Shown piece after piece: positions 17,271 to 26,946 of a stretch of DNA of 64,000 nt (position 1 is the first letter of the stretch; each line of letters starts with the position of its first letter). The notes beneath the pieces are model-generated. The model was given only the letters and a program-made list of their open reading frames with translations, was not told the DNA's origin and ran no database searches. The stretch covers positions 1 to 64,000 of the forward strand of contig JAFIFJ010000030.1 in assembly GCA_020832085.1 (NCBI GenBank). The letters are read 5' to 3'. Made by a program: the position numbers and the translations under genes. Origin of the DNA: Gammaproteobacteria bacterium (GTDB lineage: Bacteria > Pseudomonadota > Gammaproteobacteria > Pseudomonadales > Azotimanducaceae).

Positions 17271-20200
17271 TCAGCCAGTCAGGCGCCGGCGTCGGAACAA
17301 CGCCAGGCCGGAGAGCAGGGCCAGGACCCACAGGGTCGGGTCCATGGGGCCGGGTTGACCGCTGGCGCTGCAGCCGCTGCTGCGCAGGGGGCCAGGAGCT
17401 GGAGGCTGCGGATCAGGGGTCACACCGCCGGGCGGTGGTGTTTCAGGATCCGGCGAGGGGTCCGGGTCCGGGCCCGGATCAGGAATGGCGGCGCCGGAGA
17501 CCAGGGAGATGGCGTCGAGGAAGATACGGGGCGAGAGCGAACCACCGCCGCCGGCCACGGCTTCGGCGGCACTGAGGCCAGAGGCTCCCGCCCGCGGCAG
17601 GCCGGCAGCGCTGACAGCGCTGGCACCATTGACGTTGGAGCGATCCCGCATGCGGATGCTGAGCAGAGCCGATTGAGCCTCGCCGTACTGGGCTGCGCTA
17701 CGCTCCTCGCCAAGGGTGAATCCGACCCACGTGCTCGCGTCGACGTCGAGATCGAAGTCCTCGCGCAGTTGCTGGTCACCGTCGGCATCGCCGCTGCAGT
17801 CAGCGCTCGAGTAGAAGTCGACGTTGACTCGCATCGCCAGGCCGGCCGCCGGTTCCGCCGTGCGCACGAACAGGCTCGGTTGCAGGGTCTCGCCGTCCAG
17901 CGCCACACACTGATCGAGCCGGCTGTCACCGAAGTTTTCGCTCAGATCCTCGAAGAAGAAGACGTTGCTCCCGGCCAGCGCAAAGTCCACCGGGCCGGCG
18001 GCAGCACGACGGTCTCCGTCGCCACTGCGATCCAGGAACCAGCCGTCGCCTCCTGCGAGGAAGTCCCGGTCACGCAACTCGATCTGCTCGAAGCTGCCAT
18101 TGACCAGCAGGTTGGTCGGCGATGTGCCCTGGGTGACACGGAAGGCATCGAGCCGAACCCGTGGGGCGGGGGAGATGCCGCTGCGATCACGGGCACGGAC
18201 TGACAGCCGCATCCACTGCGTCCCTTCAGGCAGGTCCGACACCTCGTACCGCAGTCCGGCCAGCTCGGATGGATTGCGCTCAACCCATTCGTTACCGCGA
18301 GCGCCGAGGTCGAAGTCGACATCATCGTTGTTCCGGCCGCCGCTGAGACGGTTGCCGCCTGAATCCTGAGCCATGGCGGTGATGCAGTCCTCGAAACTGG
18401 CGAAGAAGTTCGGGTTGATTCGAACCCGAATGTTGGAGGCATCGTCATCCGGAGTGTCAGCGCGGACGCCATAGCTGATATCGACGCTACGGCTGGCGTC
18501 GATGGCCACACATTGTTCGAGTTTGTTGTCGCCGAAGCCCTCACTGAGCTGGTCGAAGCTGAACCAGGCTTCCCCGGCCAGGGCATCTCCCGTACCAACG
18601 CTGCCGCCGCCGTTTTCCACTCTTTCCTCGACCACCAGACGCCATCCGGGAGGGCCGCCGCGCTGAGCGTAACTCACCGTGGCTGGACGCGGGTTGAGAT
18701 TGCCGAAGCTGCCGTTGCTGAGGATGTCGTCGGCGATGGCGTCCTGGATCGTGAAGGTGCCAACAGTGACAGCAGACAGTTCGCCATCCACCTCTGCCGC
18801 CGCCCGCAGCTCGGTGTCGGCTTCGAACGTGAGCATGCCGCCGCTGTCGACACTTTCCGATTCGCTGCTCGGGGCGCTGCCATCCGTCGTGTAGCGGATC
18901 AGGGCGCCCTCGGTGGCAGAGGTCAGCGTGACCGTTACCGACCCCACGAACGTGCCGCCTGGTGGTGACAGTTCGGGTGCGGCGACGGCAGGCTCATCGT
19001 CAGCGACAATGATCGTATAGGTCCCAGTGCTGCTGTCGGATGAGCTTTCCCCGATCACGGCGATGGCATTGAGTGTAGTGGTCGCGTCGATGTTCACGCT
19101 GCCGCCGTTGGCGACGAAGTCCGATGCCGTTGTCGGAGTCGTGCCATCCACGGTGAAGAAGATGGTTGCGCCCTCACTGGGTGAGGTCAGGGTGACCGTG
19201 ACCGGATCATCGAAATCGCCTGGTGCCGGTGAGAAGACCGGTGCCAGGGGCATGACCGGATCCTCGCCGCCGTTGCCCGGGTCGCCCGGATCGGTTGGAT
19301 CCATCGGATCGGGGTCGACGGCACCTGGATCGATGGGCATGACGACCACGTTGTCGATGGCCAGGCCCGAGCGCAAGTTGCCACCGTCGCCGTCGGCGTT
19401 GGATACCTGCCAGCGCAGGAAGGCGGTCTCACCGTGGGCCAGCGGGCCGAAGGGCGACCCGGTGCCGTCATCGAGGACGGTGAGATCGATGACCACGCCC
19501 ACCTCTTCCCGGTTCTCGGGCAGCTTGCCATTGACGTTGGTGTCGGGCGTCGTGGTGCTCGATGGATTGTCCGTGGAAACGACATCGATCTCGAAGGTGT
19601 CCCGTTCGGCTTCGAGCAGGGTGTCGTACTTGAGCCGAACGCGGTTGCGGCGGTCGCCGATGAACCAGGCTTCAACGTCATAGCTCACCTGCAGGTGCGT
19701 GATGTCGGAACCGGTGTCGTTGCTGAAGGCGAACAGCAGACGGGCGTCGCGCAGGTCCACGGGCTCCCGCTCGCGGATGCCGAAGGCATGATCCACGCTG
19801 TCGAAGGTGTAGGCGGTGAAGGCGCCAGTGTTGACGCCCTGGAAGGGTTCGCTGCTGCGACCTTCGTCCCAGAGCACTGAGAAGTGATCGGGTAAGGTCT
19901 CCGCGCTGCCGCGATAGTCGTCGAAGTCCTCGCTGAACGCCTGTCCCAGGGTGACGAAACTGAACGGTTGGTCCCCGTCTACATCGATGGCGCCGGGTAA
20001 CGTGACGCTCAAGTTGTTGATGGCCAGGCCCGAGCGCAGGCTGCCGCCATCACCGTCGGCATTGGAAACCTGCCAGCGCAGGAAGGCGGTAGCTCCAGGA
20101 GCGAGGGCACCGAACATGGTGCCGGTACCATCGTCGAGTTCGTCGAGGTCGATCACCACGTCGATGCTGGTGCGATGCTCTGCCAGGCTGCCGTTCACCG

Positions 20201-20744
20201 CCATACCGGGTTCGGTTTCGGTCGAAGGGTTGTCTGTAGAGACGATGTCGACCTCGAAGGTCGCCCGTTCTGCTTCGAGCATCGTGTCGTACTTCAGACG
20301 TATGCGATTGCGACGATCACCGATGAACCAGGCCTCGACCTCATAGCTGACGCGGATCTCGGTCACCGGCTCATCCGTGTCGTTCGTGAAGGCGAAGAAC
20401 AGCCGGCCGTCGCGCAGGTCTACAGGGGAACGCTCGCGGATACCGAAAGAATGGTCGCTGTCGTCGCTGCTGTAAGCCGTGAAGGCGCCGGTGTTGACGC
20501 CCTGGAAGGGCTCGCTGGTGCGGCCTTCGTCCCAGGAGACGAACAGGCTGTCGGCCAAGGTGCCGGCTGTGCCCCGGTAATCGTCGAAATTCTCGATGAA
20601 GGCCTGATTCAACCCGGTGAAGCTGTGGCTGGCGACCGGCTCCCTGGGGTCACGCTCCTCGGCCTCGTTGGCGATTGCGAGTCCTGCGCTGACAAAGAAG
20701 GTCAGCATGGCGCTCAGCAGGACGCAGATGATGGGGGTTCGCAT
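17271..20744 (-). CDS. Large secreted surface protein with duplicated N-domain, CHB_HEX_C-like repeats and CTERM sorting tail
   Basis: 1157 aa from the ATG at 20744 (GGAG 8 nt upstream). A signal peptide covers about residues 1-26. Two closely similar domains of about 205 residues follow (about 45-250 and 265-470), sharing FDDYRG, DEGR.SEPFQGVNTGAFTAY, EAWFIGDRRNR and LRWQVSNADGDGG. After an Asp/Pro linker come two chitobiase C-terminal-type modules (about 505-580 and 590-668; EGATIFFTVDGTTP, EGALIRYTTDGSAP), then two jelly-roll-like domains starting NGSF. The tail SSGCSASGQ...DPTLWVLALLSGLALFRRRR is a Cys/Gly motif, one membrane helix and an Arg cluster, as in JDVT- or rhombosortase-type CTERM anchors. 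No catalytic residues are apparent. It follows the porin gene by about 80 bp and probably shares its Pho promoter, suggesting a surface protein used under phosphate limitation. Confidence 0.85.
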   Translation of the reverse strand: MRTPIICVLLSAMLTFFVSAGLAIANEAEERDPREPVASHSFTGLNQAFIENFDDYRGTAGTLADSLFVSWDEGRTSEPFQGVNTGAFTAYSSDDSDHSFGIRERSPVDLRDGRLFFAFTNDTDEPVTEIRVSYEVEAWFIGDRRNRIRLKYDTMLEAERATFEVDIVSTDNPSTETEPGMAVNGSLAEHRTSIDVVIDLDELDDGTGTMFGALAPGATAFLRWQVSNADGDGGSLRSGLAINNLSVTLPGAIDVDGDQPFSFVTLGQAFSEDFDDYRGSAETLPDHFSVLWDEGRSSEPFQGVNTGAFTAYTFDSVDHAFGIREREPVDLRDARLLFAFSNDTGSDITHLQVSYDVEAWFIGDRRNRVRLKYDTLLEAERDTFEIDVVSTDNPSSTTTPDTNVNGKLPENREEVGVVIDLTVLDDGTGSPFGPLAHGETAFLRWQVSNADGDGGNLRSGLAIDNVVVMPIDPGAVDPDPMDPTDPGDPGNGGEDPVMPLAPVFSPAPGDFDDPVTVTLTSPSEGATIFFTVDGTTPTTASDFVANGGSVNIDATTTLNAIAVIGESSSDSSTGTYTIIVADDEPAVAAPELSPPGGTFVGSVTVTLTSATEGALIRYTTDGSAPSSESESVDSGGMLTFEADTELRAAAEVDGELSAVTVGTFTIQDAIADDILSNGSFGNLNPRPATVSYAQRGGPPGWRLVVEERVENGGGSVGTGDALAGEAWFSFDQLSEGFGDNKLEQCVAIDASRSVDISYGVRADTPDDDASNIRVRINPNFFASFEDCITAMAQDSGGNRLSGGRNNDDVDFDLGARGNEWVERNPSELAGLRYEVSDLPEGTQWMRLSVRARDRSGISPAPRVRLDAFRVTQGTSPTNLLVNGSFEQIELRDRDFLAGGDGWFLDRSGDGDRRAAAGPVDFALAGSNVFFFEDLSENFGDSRLDQCVALDGETLQPSLFVRTAEPAAGLAMRVNVDFYSSADCSGDADGDQQLREDFDLDVDASTWVGFTLGEERSAAQYGEAQSALLSIRMRDRSNVNGASAVSAAGLPRAGASGLSAAEAVAGGGGSLSPRIFLDAISLVSGAAIPDPGPDPDPSPDPETPPPGGVTPDPQPPAPGPLRSSGCSASGQPGPMDPTLWVLALLSGLALFRRRRLTG

Positions 20745-20823
20745 GCGGCTCACTCCATGAAGATCGTGGTAACGGATTCACCAGGGCGCTGGGTTGCGGT
20801 GGCACACTGGTGGTCGGCCGGTA

Positions 20824-22326
20824 TCAGAACTCGTACTGCGCCCGGGCGGCGAAGATGGTCGCTCTACCCGATTCGCCATCGCGCTCGTTCTTCAGCCGCA
20901 TGACGTTCAACTTGAAAACGATCTCGGGATTCGGATACCAGTTCAGGCCCAGGGTCCAGTGATCGAGTTCCTGGCCGCGGCCGACCCGGGTGTTCTCACT
21001 GGAATCGGCGGTGGCGAATCGCGCTGCGATTTCCCATGCGCCGGAACCACCGTCGCGACCGAAGATGGAGTTCGGCTGCACCGCGCCGAAGTCGCCGCTG
21101 AAGGCCCGGTAGTTGTGGGTCTCGCCGGTGAGGAAGTAGCTGGCCTGAACGTAGTAGCCATCCAGAGTGACGCTGTCGTTGGGTGTGGCATTGGCGCCAA
21201 GGGCGCGGGTGAGGGCGTTGCGATCGAGGTCGGCCTTGACGCGCAGGTACTCGCCCTGGAACCCGAAGGGGCCATATCCTAAGGCCGTCTCGAAGGCGAA
21301 GCGCTGGAAATCGTCCACCCCTTCGAGGTCATCGCGGCCGATCAGGCGCAGATCCAGAGAGCGGACCCCCGTGCGCGTCCTCAGGCGAACCGGGACCAGG
21401 CTATCGGTGGCCCGATCGACGGCATTCTTGCGGTAGTTATAAGAACCGCCGATGTGGACGAAACTTTCATCCGTCAGATGGGGGGCGAAGGACGCCCGCA
21501 GGGCCACCGCGTAGCCTTCATCGACGTTGCGGTCAGCAATCACGCCCTGGCCACCGAAGAGTCCCGCGCCGACATAGAATCTCGGCAACAGCGTCTCGTA
21601 CATGATCCCGAGCTCGCGGTCCGGGCGATAGGCATCCACGGGTGCCGCCCGCTCGAGGAAGGTGATCCGCCGCGAACTCGCGGAACTTTCGAAACTGAAG
21701 GGCTCCTTGAAATGGCCGACAGCCAGGCGCCCCTGCGGCATCAGGTAGGCGAGGTAGGCGTTGGCAAACCTGACTTCGTTGTCGCGGAAGTCCAGCTCCA
21801 TCTGCCATTCCCAATTGTCATAGATGACGCCGAGAGCGCCGAGTCGCGCGCGGCGGACCAGGGTGCCGTGCTTGGGAAGAGGACCGGACTCGCGGGCGGT
21901 GGCTTCGATGTCGCTGTCGAAGTTGCCGCGACCGTAGTCGGCCATGAAGCGGCCACGAATACCGAAGCGGTGCTGACCGTCAGCAGATTCGACGCGGAAG
22001 CGGTTGGCCCGGATCAGGTGCTCACGGGGCGTGAGAGGCTCCACCGGATCGTACTGCAACCCTGCATAGCGCTGCGGCGGTGCCTTCGGCAGCAGGTCGT
22101 CGGCATCGCTGGCCGTGAGCGCACCCCGTTCCACCAGCAGGCGGATGAGCGCGTCCTGACTGGCGTCCGGGGCCTTGAGGGCGCGGGCGTCGGCGGCGGA
22201 AAGGACACCGTTGACCACCAGGCGGTCGATCAGGGCTTCGGTACTGGCCAGGGCCGCAGGCGAGAGCAGGGCGGCTGCCGCGATCAGACCGGTCAGTTGG
22301 GCTCGGGCAGGATGCTTCTTGATCAT
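20824..22326 (-). CDS. Phosphate-selective porin, OprP/OprO family
   Basis: Outer-membrane beta-barrel, 500 aa. Signal peptide at about residues 1-28 (LIAAAALLSPAALA). Residues 29-85 form a periplasmic, helix-like prefix with two similar units (LIDRLVVNGVLSAADARAL and LIRLLVERGALTASDADDL). The barrel then shows alternating strands with RFRVESADGQHRFGIRGRF, RRARLGALGVIYDNWEWQME, GRLAVGHFKEPFSFE (a family signature), RAPVDAY-like ERAAPVDAYRPDRELG, and a C-terminal Phe (RAQYEF) required for barrel assembly. OprP and OprO take up phosphate and polyphosphate. The tandem Pho box 206 bp upstream supports that role. The surface-protein gene follows. Confidence 0.92.
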   Translation of the reverse strand: MIKKHPARAQLTGLIAAAALLSPAALASTEALIDRLVVNGVLSAADARALKAPDASQDALIRLLVERGALTASDADDLLPKAPPQRYAGLQYDPVEPLTPREHLIRANRFRVESADGQHRFGIRGRFMADYGRGNFDSDIEATARESGPLPKHGTLVRRARLGALGVIYDNWEWQMELDFRDNEVRFANAYLAYLMPQGRLAVGHFKEPFSFESSASSRRITFLERAAPVDAYRPDRELGIMYETLLPRFYVGAGLFGGQGVIADRNVDEGYAVALRASFAPHLTDESFVHIGGSYNYRKNAVDRATDSLVPVRLRTRTGVRSLDLRLIGRDDLEGVDDFQRFAFETALGYGPFGFQGEYLRVKADLDRNALTRALGANATPNDSVTLDGYYVQASYFLTGETHNYRAFSGDFGAVQPNSIFGRDGGSGAWEIAARFATADSSENTRVGRGQELDHWTLGLNWYPNPEIVFKLNVMRLKNERDGESGRATIFAARAQYEF

Positions 22327-22515
22327 GGATGCGAGATCCCCGTAACGGATGAATCAACAGCATCCAGCTTCGCGCCGTGACAGCCCCCACGCTCGAAAAC
22401 GCAGCAGCAGCCTCCGCGACAGCCAGATTCGCCGTCGACGAGTGAAGGGTGGTCAACGCTCGTCCCCGACCGGACCTATCCCCAGTAGCCGATCGCCGTC
22501 CGCGATCAGATGGGG

Positions 22516-22571
22516 ACGCTACCCAGGCGTTGTTACAGTGCCGTTACAGCTGGATGACCATCAGATGACAA
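22516..22571 (-). promoter_or_regulatory. Tandem Pho box and -10 element for the porin operon
   Basis: Read on the minus strand there are four 7-mers, each followed by a 4-bp spacer: TTGTCAT (22565-22571), TGGTCAT (22554-22560), CTGTAAC (22543-22549) and CTGTAAC (22532-22538). The strict 11-bp period is that of two consecutive PhoB boxes. Ten bp beyond the last repeat is TAGCGT (22516-22521), a -10-like hexamer at the spacing used in PhoB-activated promoters, where the last repeat replaces the -35. The rest of the 394-bp interval (22327-22720) shows no further gene; the box could in principle also act on the divergent nuclease gene. Confidence 0.88.
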
Positions 22572-22720
22572 CGACGCTTCCCGCTGCCTGAGGTGACCCT
22601 GTGTCATGCTCGGAATTGGGACGCCGCGACTGAAGTCGAACGGCACCTGATGGCCGGCTTGCGCTCCAATACTGTACGAATGATCATAGTGGCTGGCGCC
22701 ACGGCGCATCTGGAGCCCCC

Positions 22721-24346
22721 ATGCCGGCAGCCGACTACTATCTGGACAACCTCGAGCAGCTTCTGGATTGGGTGGAACGGCATCACTGGGGGCTGGTGGA
22801 CGACGGCGGGCGGGCGTTTCTGTTCCGATTCCGCGCCCTGCCACGCCCGGCCCGACGTCTCTATGTTCGACTCCTCATGCGCCGAGGCCCCTGGTTTCGC
22901 CTCGACCGACTGACCTATCAGGAAGTGGAAAGCACCGGCACAGCGGTCCTGGCCCTGTGCTTGAGCGGCCTCGCCAGGCTTGCCGGCCCACAGGGCTGGC
23001 TGGACCGCCTGCAGCTGCTGCGGGTGCCGGAACTGCGTGACCTCGTCCTGCAGCTGGCGCCGCAGCGGGCCTGCGGCCGTCAGCGTCGAGCCGAGTGGCT
23101 GGAAGCCTGCACCGAACTCTGGCCCTTCGAAGAAAAGCTTCTGCCCCAGGCCGTGGCGCTCGAGCCCACAGAGAATCTCGATCTGCTGCGCCTGCTTTAC
23201 TTCGGCAACCATCAGCAGGACCTGGTCGAATTCATCCTGGCCGACCTTGGCATTCTGCGCTTCGAGCCGGTGCCGATGGAGCCCGCTCTGCCGTGGCGCT
23301 GCGCCGCCGAGGTGCGGCGCGATCTGCGCTGTCACCAATGGGCGGGGCAGGTCTCCGCGTGGATCGAAGCAGGCGGTGCAGACCTCGATGAGAAGGCGTT
23401 GGCCGCGGCCGATACCGTGCTTCGGACGGCGGCCTGCGCCAGCGCCACCGAACGGCGGCGCAACCGGGCGCTACTGCGGCTGGCCACGCTCTGGCAGATG
23501 CAGGGGCGTCAGGATCGGGCCCTGGCCGCACTCGCCAGCGCTTCCGGCCCGCCGGCGCGGGAAAAACGCATCCGCATGCTGGTCCAGGATGGCGGGCCCG
23601 AGGCGGCCTCGGCGGCGCTGCACACGCTCGGCGCGCAGGCCTCCGATCCGGCTGAGCGTCGCTTCATTGAGCGCTTCGATCCCGTTCGGGGGCGCTGCCG
23701 GCCAGCGCCGCGCAGCGACGGCATTGCTCGCGGTCGCATCCATCTGATTCGCCACGACCCGGAGTCTCGGATCGAGGAGGTGGTGGCCGGTGTCCTGCGC
23801 AGCGGTGGCTGCCAGGTCCTGCACCGGGAAAGCGCCCTGATTGGGCTGTTGTTCGGACTGGCCTTCTGGGACGTGATCTTCAGCCCCAGGGCAGGCGCCT
23901 TCGTGCAACCGTTTCAGAGCGGCCCGCTGGATCTGTTCGAGCCGGAGTTTGCCCGGCGGCGCAGCGCGGCCATCAGCAAGCGTCTGGCCGCCCTGGCCAG
24001 TGGCGAGTTCGGGTCCCCGGAAATGCTCGAGGTTTGGCACCGCAAACGGGGCACGGTGAACGCCCTGGTGGCGTGGTCCCGCTTCAGCAGTGGGGAAGTT
24101 CGGCAGATCTGCGAGGTGCTGCCTCCCCGGGTGAAGGCCCGACTCTGCGCGATTGCGCTCGAGGAACCGGCGCTGCTGCGGCGTGGATTTCCGGATCTGC
24201 TGCTGCTCGGAGGGATGCCGGGCCGATACCAGTTCATCGAGGTCAAAGGGCCGGGTGACGTTCTGCGGCCGGAACAGCGACTGTGGCTGCACGCCCTGGC
24301 TGAGCATGATCTGACGGCCCGGGTGCTCGAGGTGCGCTGGGCGTGA
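22721..24346 (+). CDS. VRR-NUC nuclease, FAN1-like
   Basis: Structure-specific DNA nuclease related to FAN1, which incises flaps and interstrand crosslinks. 541 aa, close to bacterial FAN1 proteins. The N-terminal half is helical (YYLDNLEQLLDWVERHHWGL and RLYVRLLMRRGPWFRLDRL resemble the FAN1 SAP-like region), followed by helical repeats. The C-terminal VRR-NUC domain has the PD-(D/E)xK core: FPDLLLL, then FIEVKGPGDVLRPEQRLWL at about residues 508-526. The start has GGAG close upstream. Its stop overlaps the GTG of the helicase gene (GTGA), so the two proteins are translationally coupled and probably work together in crosslink or flap repair. Confidence 0.9.
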   Translation: MPAADYYLDNLEQLLDWVERHHWGLVDDGGRAFLFRFRALPRPARRLYVRLLMRRGPWFRLDRLTYQEVESTGTAVLALCLSGLARLAGPQGWLDRLQLLRVPELRDLVLQLAPQRACGRQRRAEWLEACTELWPFEEKLLPQAVALEPTENLDLLRLLYFGNHQQDLVEFILADLGILRFEPVPMEPALPWRCAAEVRRDLRCHQWAGQVSAWIEAGGADLDEKALAAADTVLRTAACASATERRRNRALLRLATLWQMQGRQDRALAALASASGPPAREKRIRMLVQDGGPEAASAALHTLGAQASDPAERRFIERFDPVRGRCRPAPRSDGIARGRIHLIRHDPESRIEEVVAGVLRSGGCQVLHRESALIGLLFGLAFWDVIFSPRAGAFVQPFQSGPLDLFEPEFARRRSAAISKRLAALASGEFGSPEMLEVWHRKRGTVNALVAWSRFSSGEVRQICEVLPPRVKARLCAIALEEPALLRRGFPDLLLLGGMPGRYQFIEVKGPGDVLRPEQRLWLHALAEHDLTARVLEVRWA

Positions 24347-26946
24347 CTGCGCTGACCTTTCGCACCTCAGTGGGGCATCTCGCCGGGTTCGTCCATCGTC
24401 GCGGCGACCTAGGCGGACGCCGGGCGCCGGCGGTGACCGCCCTGGAAGGCCTGCGGCGGCAGCAGGCCCGGCAAGGCAAGGAGCAGGGCGCCTATCTCAG
24501 GGAGGTCCCATTGTCCGGGCGCTGGTCCCAGGGACAGCTGGAGCTTTGGGTCAGCGGGCGGGCTGACGGCATCGATCTCCGCACAGACACCGCCGTGATC
24601 GAGGAGATCAAGACCTACCGGGGTGACCTGGACTCCCTGCGGTCGCTGCATGGCAGTCATCATGATGCGCAGGTGGCCATCTACGCCGCCCTCTACGCGA
24701 GCGGGCAGTCCCCCGATGGTGCCGTCGCAACCCGCCTCCGCTACCTGCATGCCGACACCGGAGAGGCCGAGGACGTTGAGCGGCGCTGGACCGCGGTAGA
24801 ACTCGCCCATTTCTTCGCAGCCACTTGTGAGGCCTTCGCCCTCTGGCTCGTGGATGCTGCCCGCTGGCGCCGTGACCGGGACGCTTCGCTGGCTGAACTG
24901 GCCTTTCCCTGTGGCGGTTTTCGGCCGGGGCAGCGGCAGCTGGCGCGCATGGTCTGGCAGGCGATCAAGGACGGCCGCCCGCTGCTGGCCGAAGCGCCCA
25001 CCGGTACCGGCAAGACCCTCGCCGTACTGTTCGGAGCCCTGCGCAGACTGCCGGATTCACAGGCGGCGCGACTCATCTACCTGACGGCCCGGGGGCCAGG
25101 CCGACGCAGCGCCCTGGACGCCATCGCCCAGCTCCAGGCTTCCGGTGCGCGTCTGCGTACCGTGGACCTCACGGCCCGGGACAAACTCTGCCTGCTCCCG
25201 GGAACGCCCTGCACCGGAGAGGATTGTCCCTATGCCCGCGGTTACTTCGATCGCCGGCGCCAGGGCATGCGCGAGCTGCTCGCTGACGTCGACGGCAGCT
25301 CGCCAGCCATCATCGACGCGGCGCGAACGCAGCAAGTCGCCCGGCGCCACGGCATCTGTCCGGCGGCCCTGCAGGGCGATGCCGCGCGCTGGGCCGATGT
25401 GATCATCGGCGACATGAACCACGGCTACGATCCCTTCGTCCGGCAACGTTCCCTGCTCGAGGCGGAAGACGGCGGCGCGGTGGTGCTCATCGACGAGGCT
25501 CACAATCTCGAAAATCGGGTTCGGGACATGTTTTCCGGATTCCTGTCCACCACTGGTTTGCGGCACTCCGCCGTGACCCTGCGCCACAGCAGGCGCTCGT
25601 TGGGCCACGCCATCGACCGACTTGCCGGTTTGATTGACGCACTCGAGGAATCGGCGTCCAAAGCCGAACTCGAGGCCTTGGCCAGGGCCTTGGAACGGCT
25701 GCTGCCAGATCTCGGAGAGTGGTTGGGGCAGGCCCCGGGCGGTGGGCTTTTTGCCAGCGTCCGCACCTTGCATGGTGAACTGCTGCGCTGGCTTTGGGCC
25801 TGGCAGCAGTGGGTTCAGGATGCTGATGCATACCGCCTCGTAGTCAGCCTGGAGGACGGGGGAGGGCGTCGGGCGGCGCTGCGCTGTCTGGCGCCAGCGG
25901 CGGCCATGGCGCGGGAGCAGGGACGCTGGCATGGCCTCGTGCTCTTTTCGGCGACCCTCATGCCCTCGCCCCTGCAGCATACCGTCCTGGGCCTGCCGGC
26001 TTCGACCCATCAGCTCAGGCTGCCGAGCCCCTTTGCGCCTGAACGCAGCCGGGTCCTGCTGGTGACGGATCTCGATCTGCGCCTGGCAGCACGGCAGCGC
26101 TCGACTCCGGCCCTGGCGCGATTGATCGTGGATGTGGCCGAGGCCCGACCCGGACACCATCTGGTCTTCGTGCCGGCCTTCAGCCTGCTGCAACCCCTGG
26201 CGCGGGCCGTGGCCACGGAGCTGGAAAGGCGAACCCTCAACGCCGATCTGCTGTGCCAGACCCCGCGCATGGACGACGGCGCGCGTGGGGCCTTCCTGCA
26301 GCAGCTGGCGCATCCGGATGGGCGTACCCGAATCGCCTTCGCCATTTCCGGGGGCGTTTTCGGCGAAGGCATCGACCTCCCGGGGGAGCAGCTCGTAGGC
26401 GTCGTGGTGGCAGGACTGCCGCTGCCGCCACCGGAGGTCGAACGCAATGCCATACGGGACTATCATGGCGCCGACGGATTCGATATCGCCTTCCGGATGC
26501 CGGCGGTCACACGCCTTCTGCAGGCGGCAGGTCGGCTCATACGCAGCGATCAGGACGTCGGCACCCTATGTCTCGTGGATTGCCGCCTGAAGCAGTGGGG
26601 CTACCGCCAGCTGCTGCGGCCCGACTGGGTCGTGGAGGAGGTGCCCGCCGCCGCGGTGGGGGCACAGGTCGGCGCGTTCTGGAAGAGCCTTTCGAAGGGC
26701 CCAGTTTCAACAGCAGCTCAGCAGCGGAATCAACATGCGCAAGACCAAGATCATCTGCACGATCGGGCCGGCCACGGCAAGCTACCCCATGCTGGAGAAG
26801 CTCTATCTGGCGGGGATGAACGTGGTACGCCTGAACATGTCCCATGCGGATCATGCTTCAGCCCGAAAGGTGATCAACTGGATCCGGACCTTGAACCGCA
26901 AGGTGCGCTATCCGGTACCGATTCTGCTGGACACCCAGGGGCCTGA
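24343..26946 (+). CDS. Rad3/XPD-type (DinG-like) DNA helicase with N-terminal PD-(D/E)xK-like domain
   Basis: Superfamily 2 iron-sulfur helicase, 867 codons open. Residues 1-190 resemble a Cas4/RecB nuclease fold (IEEIKTYRGD, then HHDAQVAIYAALYA). The helicase follows with Walker A EAPTGTGKT near 215, a cysteine cluster (CLLPGTPCTGEDCPYARG, and Cys in HGICPAAL) that should hold a 4Fe-4S centre, DEAH box VLIDEAHN near 385, and motifs V/VI (GGVFGEGIDLPGE, QAAGRLIRSDQD). Start GTG overlaps the nuclease stop. Homologous sequence seems to end near 26700 (about residue 785); the last 80 codons run 212 nt into pyk in another frame and look like read-through after loss of the original stop. No nearby frame offers an early stop either. 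Confidence 0.85.
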   Translation: MTALTFRTSVGHLAGFVHRRGDLGGRRAPAVTALEGLRRQQARQGKEQGAYLREVPLSGRWSQGQLELWVSGRADGIDLRTDTAVIEEIKTYRGDLDSLRSLHGSHHDAQVAIYAALYASGQSPDGAVATRLRYLHADTGEAEDVERRWTAVELAHFFAATCEAFALWLVDAARWRRDRDASLAELAFPCGGFRPGQRQLARMVWQAIKDGRPLLAEAPTGTGKTLAVLFGALRRLPDSQAARLIYLTARGPGRRSALDAIAQLQASGARLRTVDLTARDKLCLLPGTPCTGEDCPYARGYFDRRRQGMRELLADVDGSSPAIIDAARTQQVARRHGICPAALQGDAARWADVIIGDMNHGYDPFVRQRSLLEAEDGGAVVLIDEAHNLENRVRDMFSGFLSTTGLRHSAVTLRHSRRSLGHAIDRLAGLIDALEESASKAELEALARALERLLPDLGEWLGQAPGGGLFASVRTLHGELLRWLWAWQQWVQDADAYRLVVSLEDGGGRRAALRCLAPAAAMAREQGRWHGLVLFSATLMPSPLQHTVLGLPASTHQLRLPSPFAPERSRVLLVTDLDLRLAARQRSTPALARLIVDVAEARPGHHLVFVPAFSLLQPLARAVATELERRTLNADLLCQTPRMDDGARGAFLQQLAHPDGRTRIAFAISGGVFGEGIDLPGEQLVGVVVAGLPLPPPEVERNAIRDYHGADGFDIAFRMPAVTRLLQAAGRLIRSDQDVGTLCLVDCRLKQWGYRQLLRPDWVVEEVPAAAVGAQVGAFWKSLSKGPVSTAAQQRNQHAQDQDHLHDRAGHGKLPHAGEALSGGDERGTPEHVPCGSCFSPKGDQLDPDLEPQGALSGTDSAGHPGA

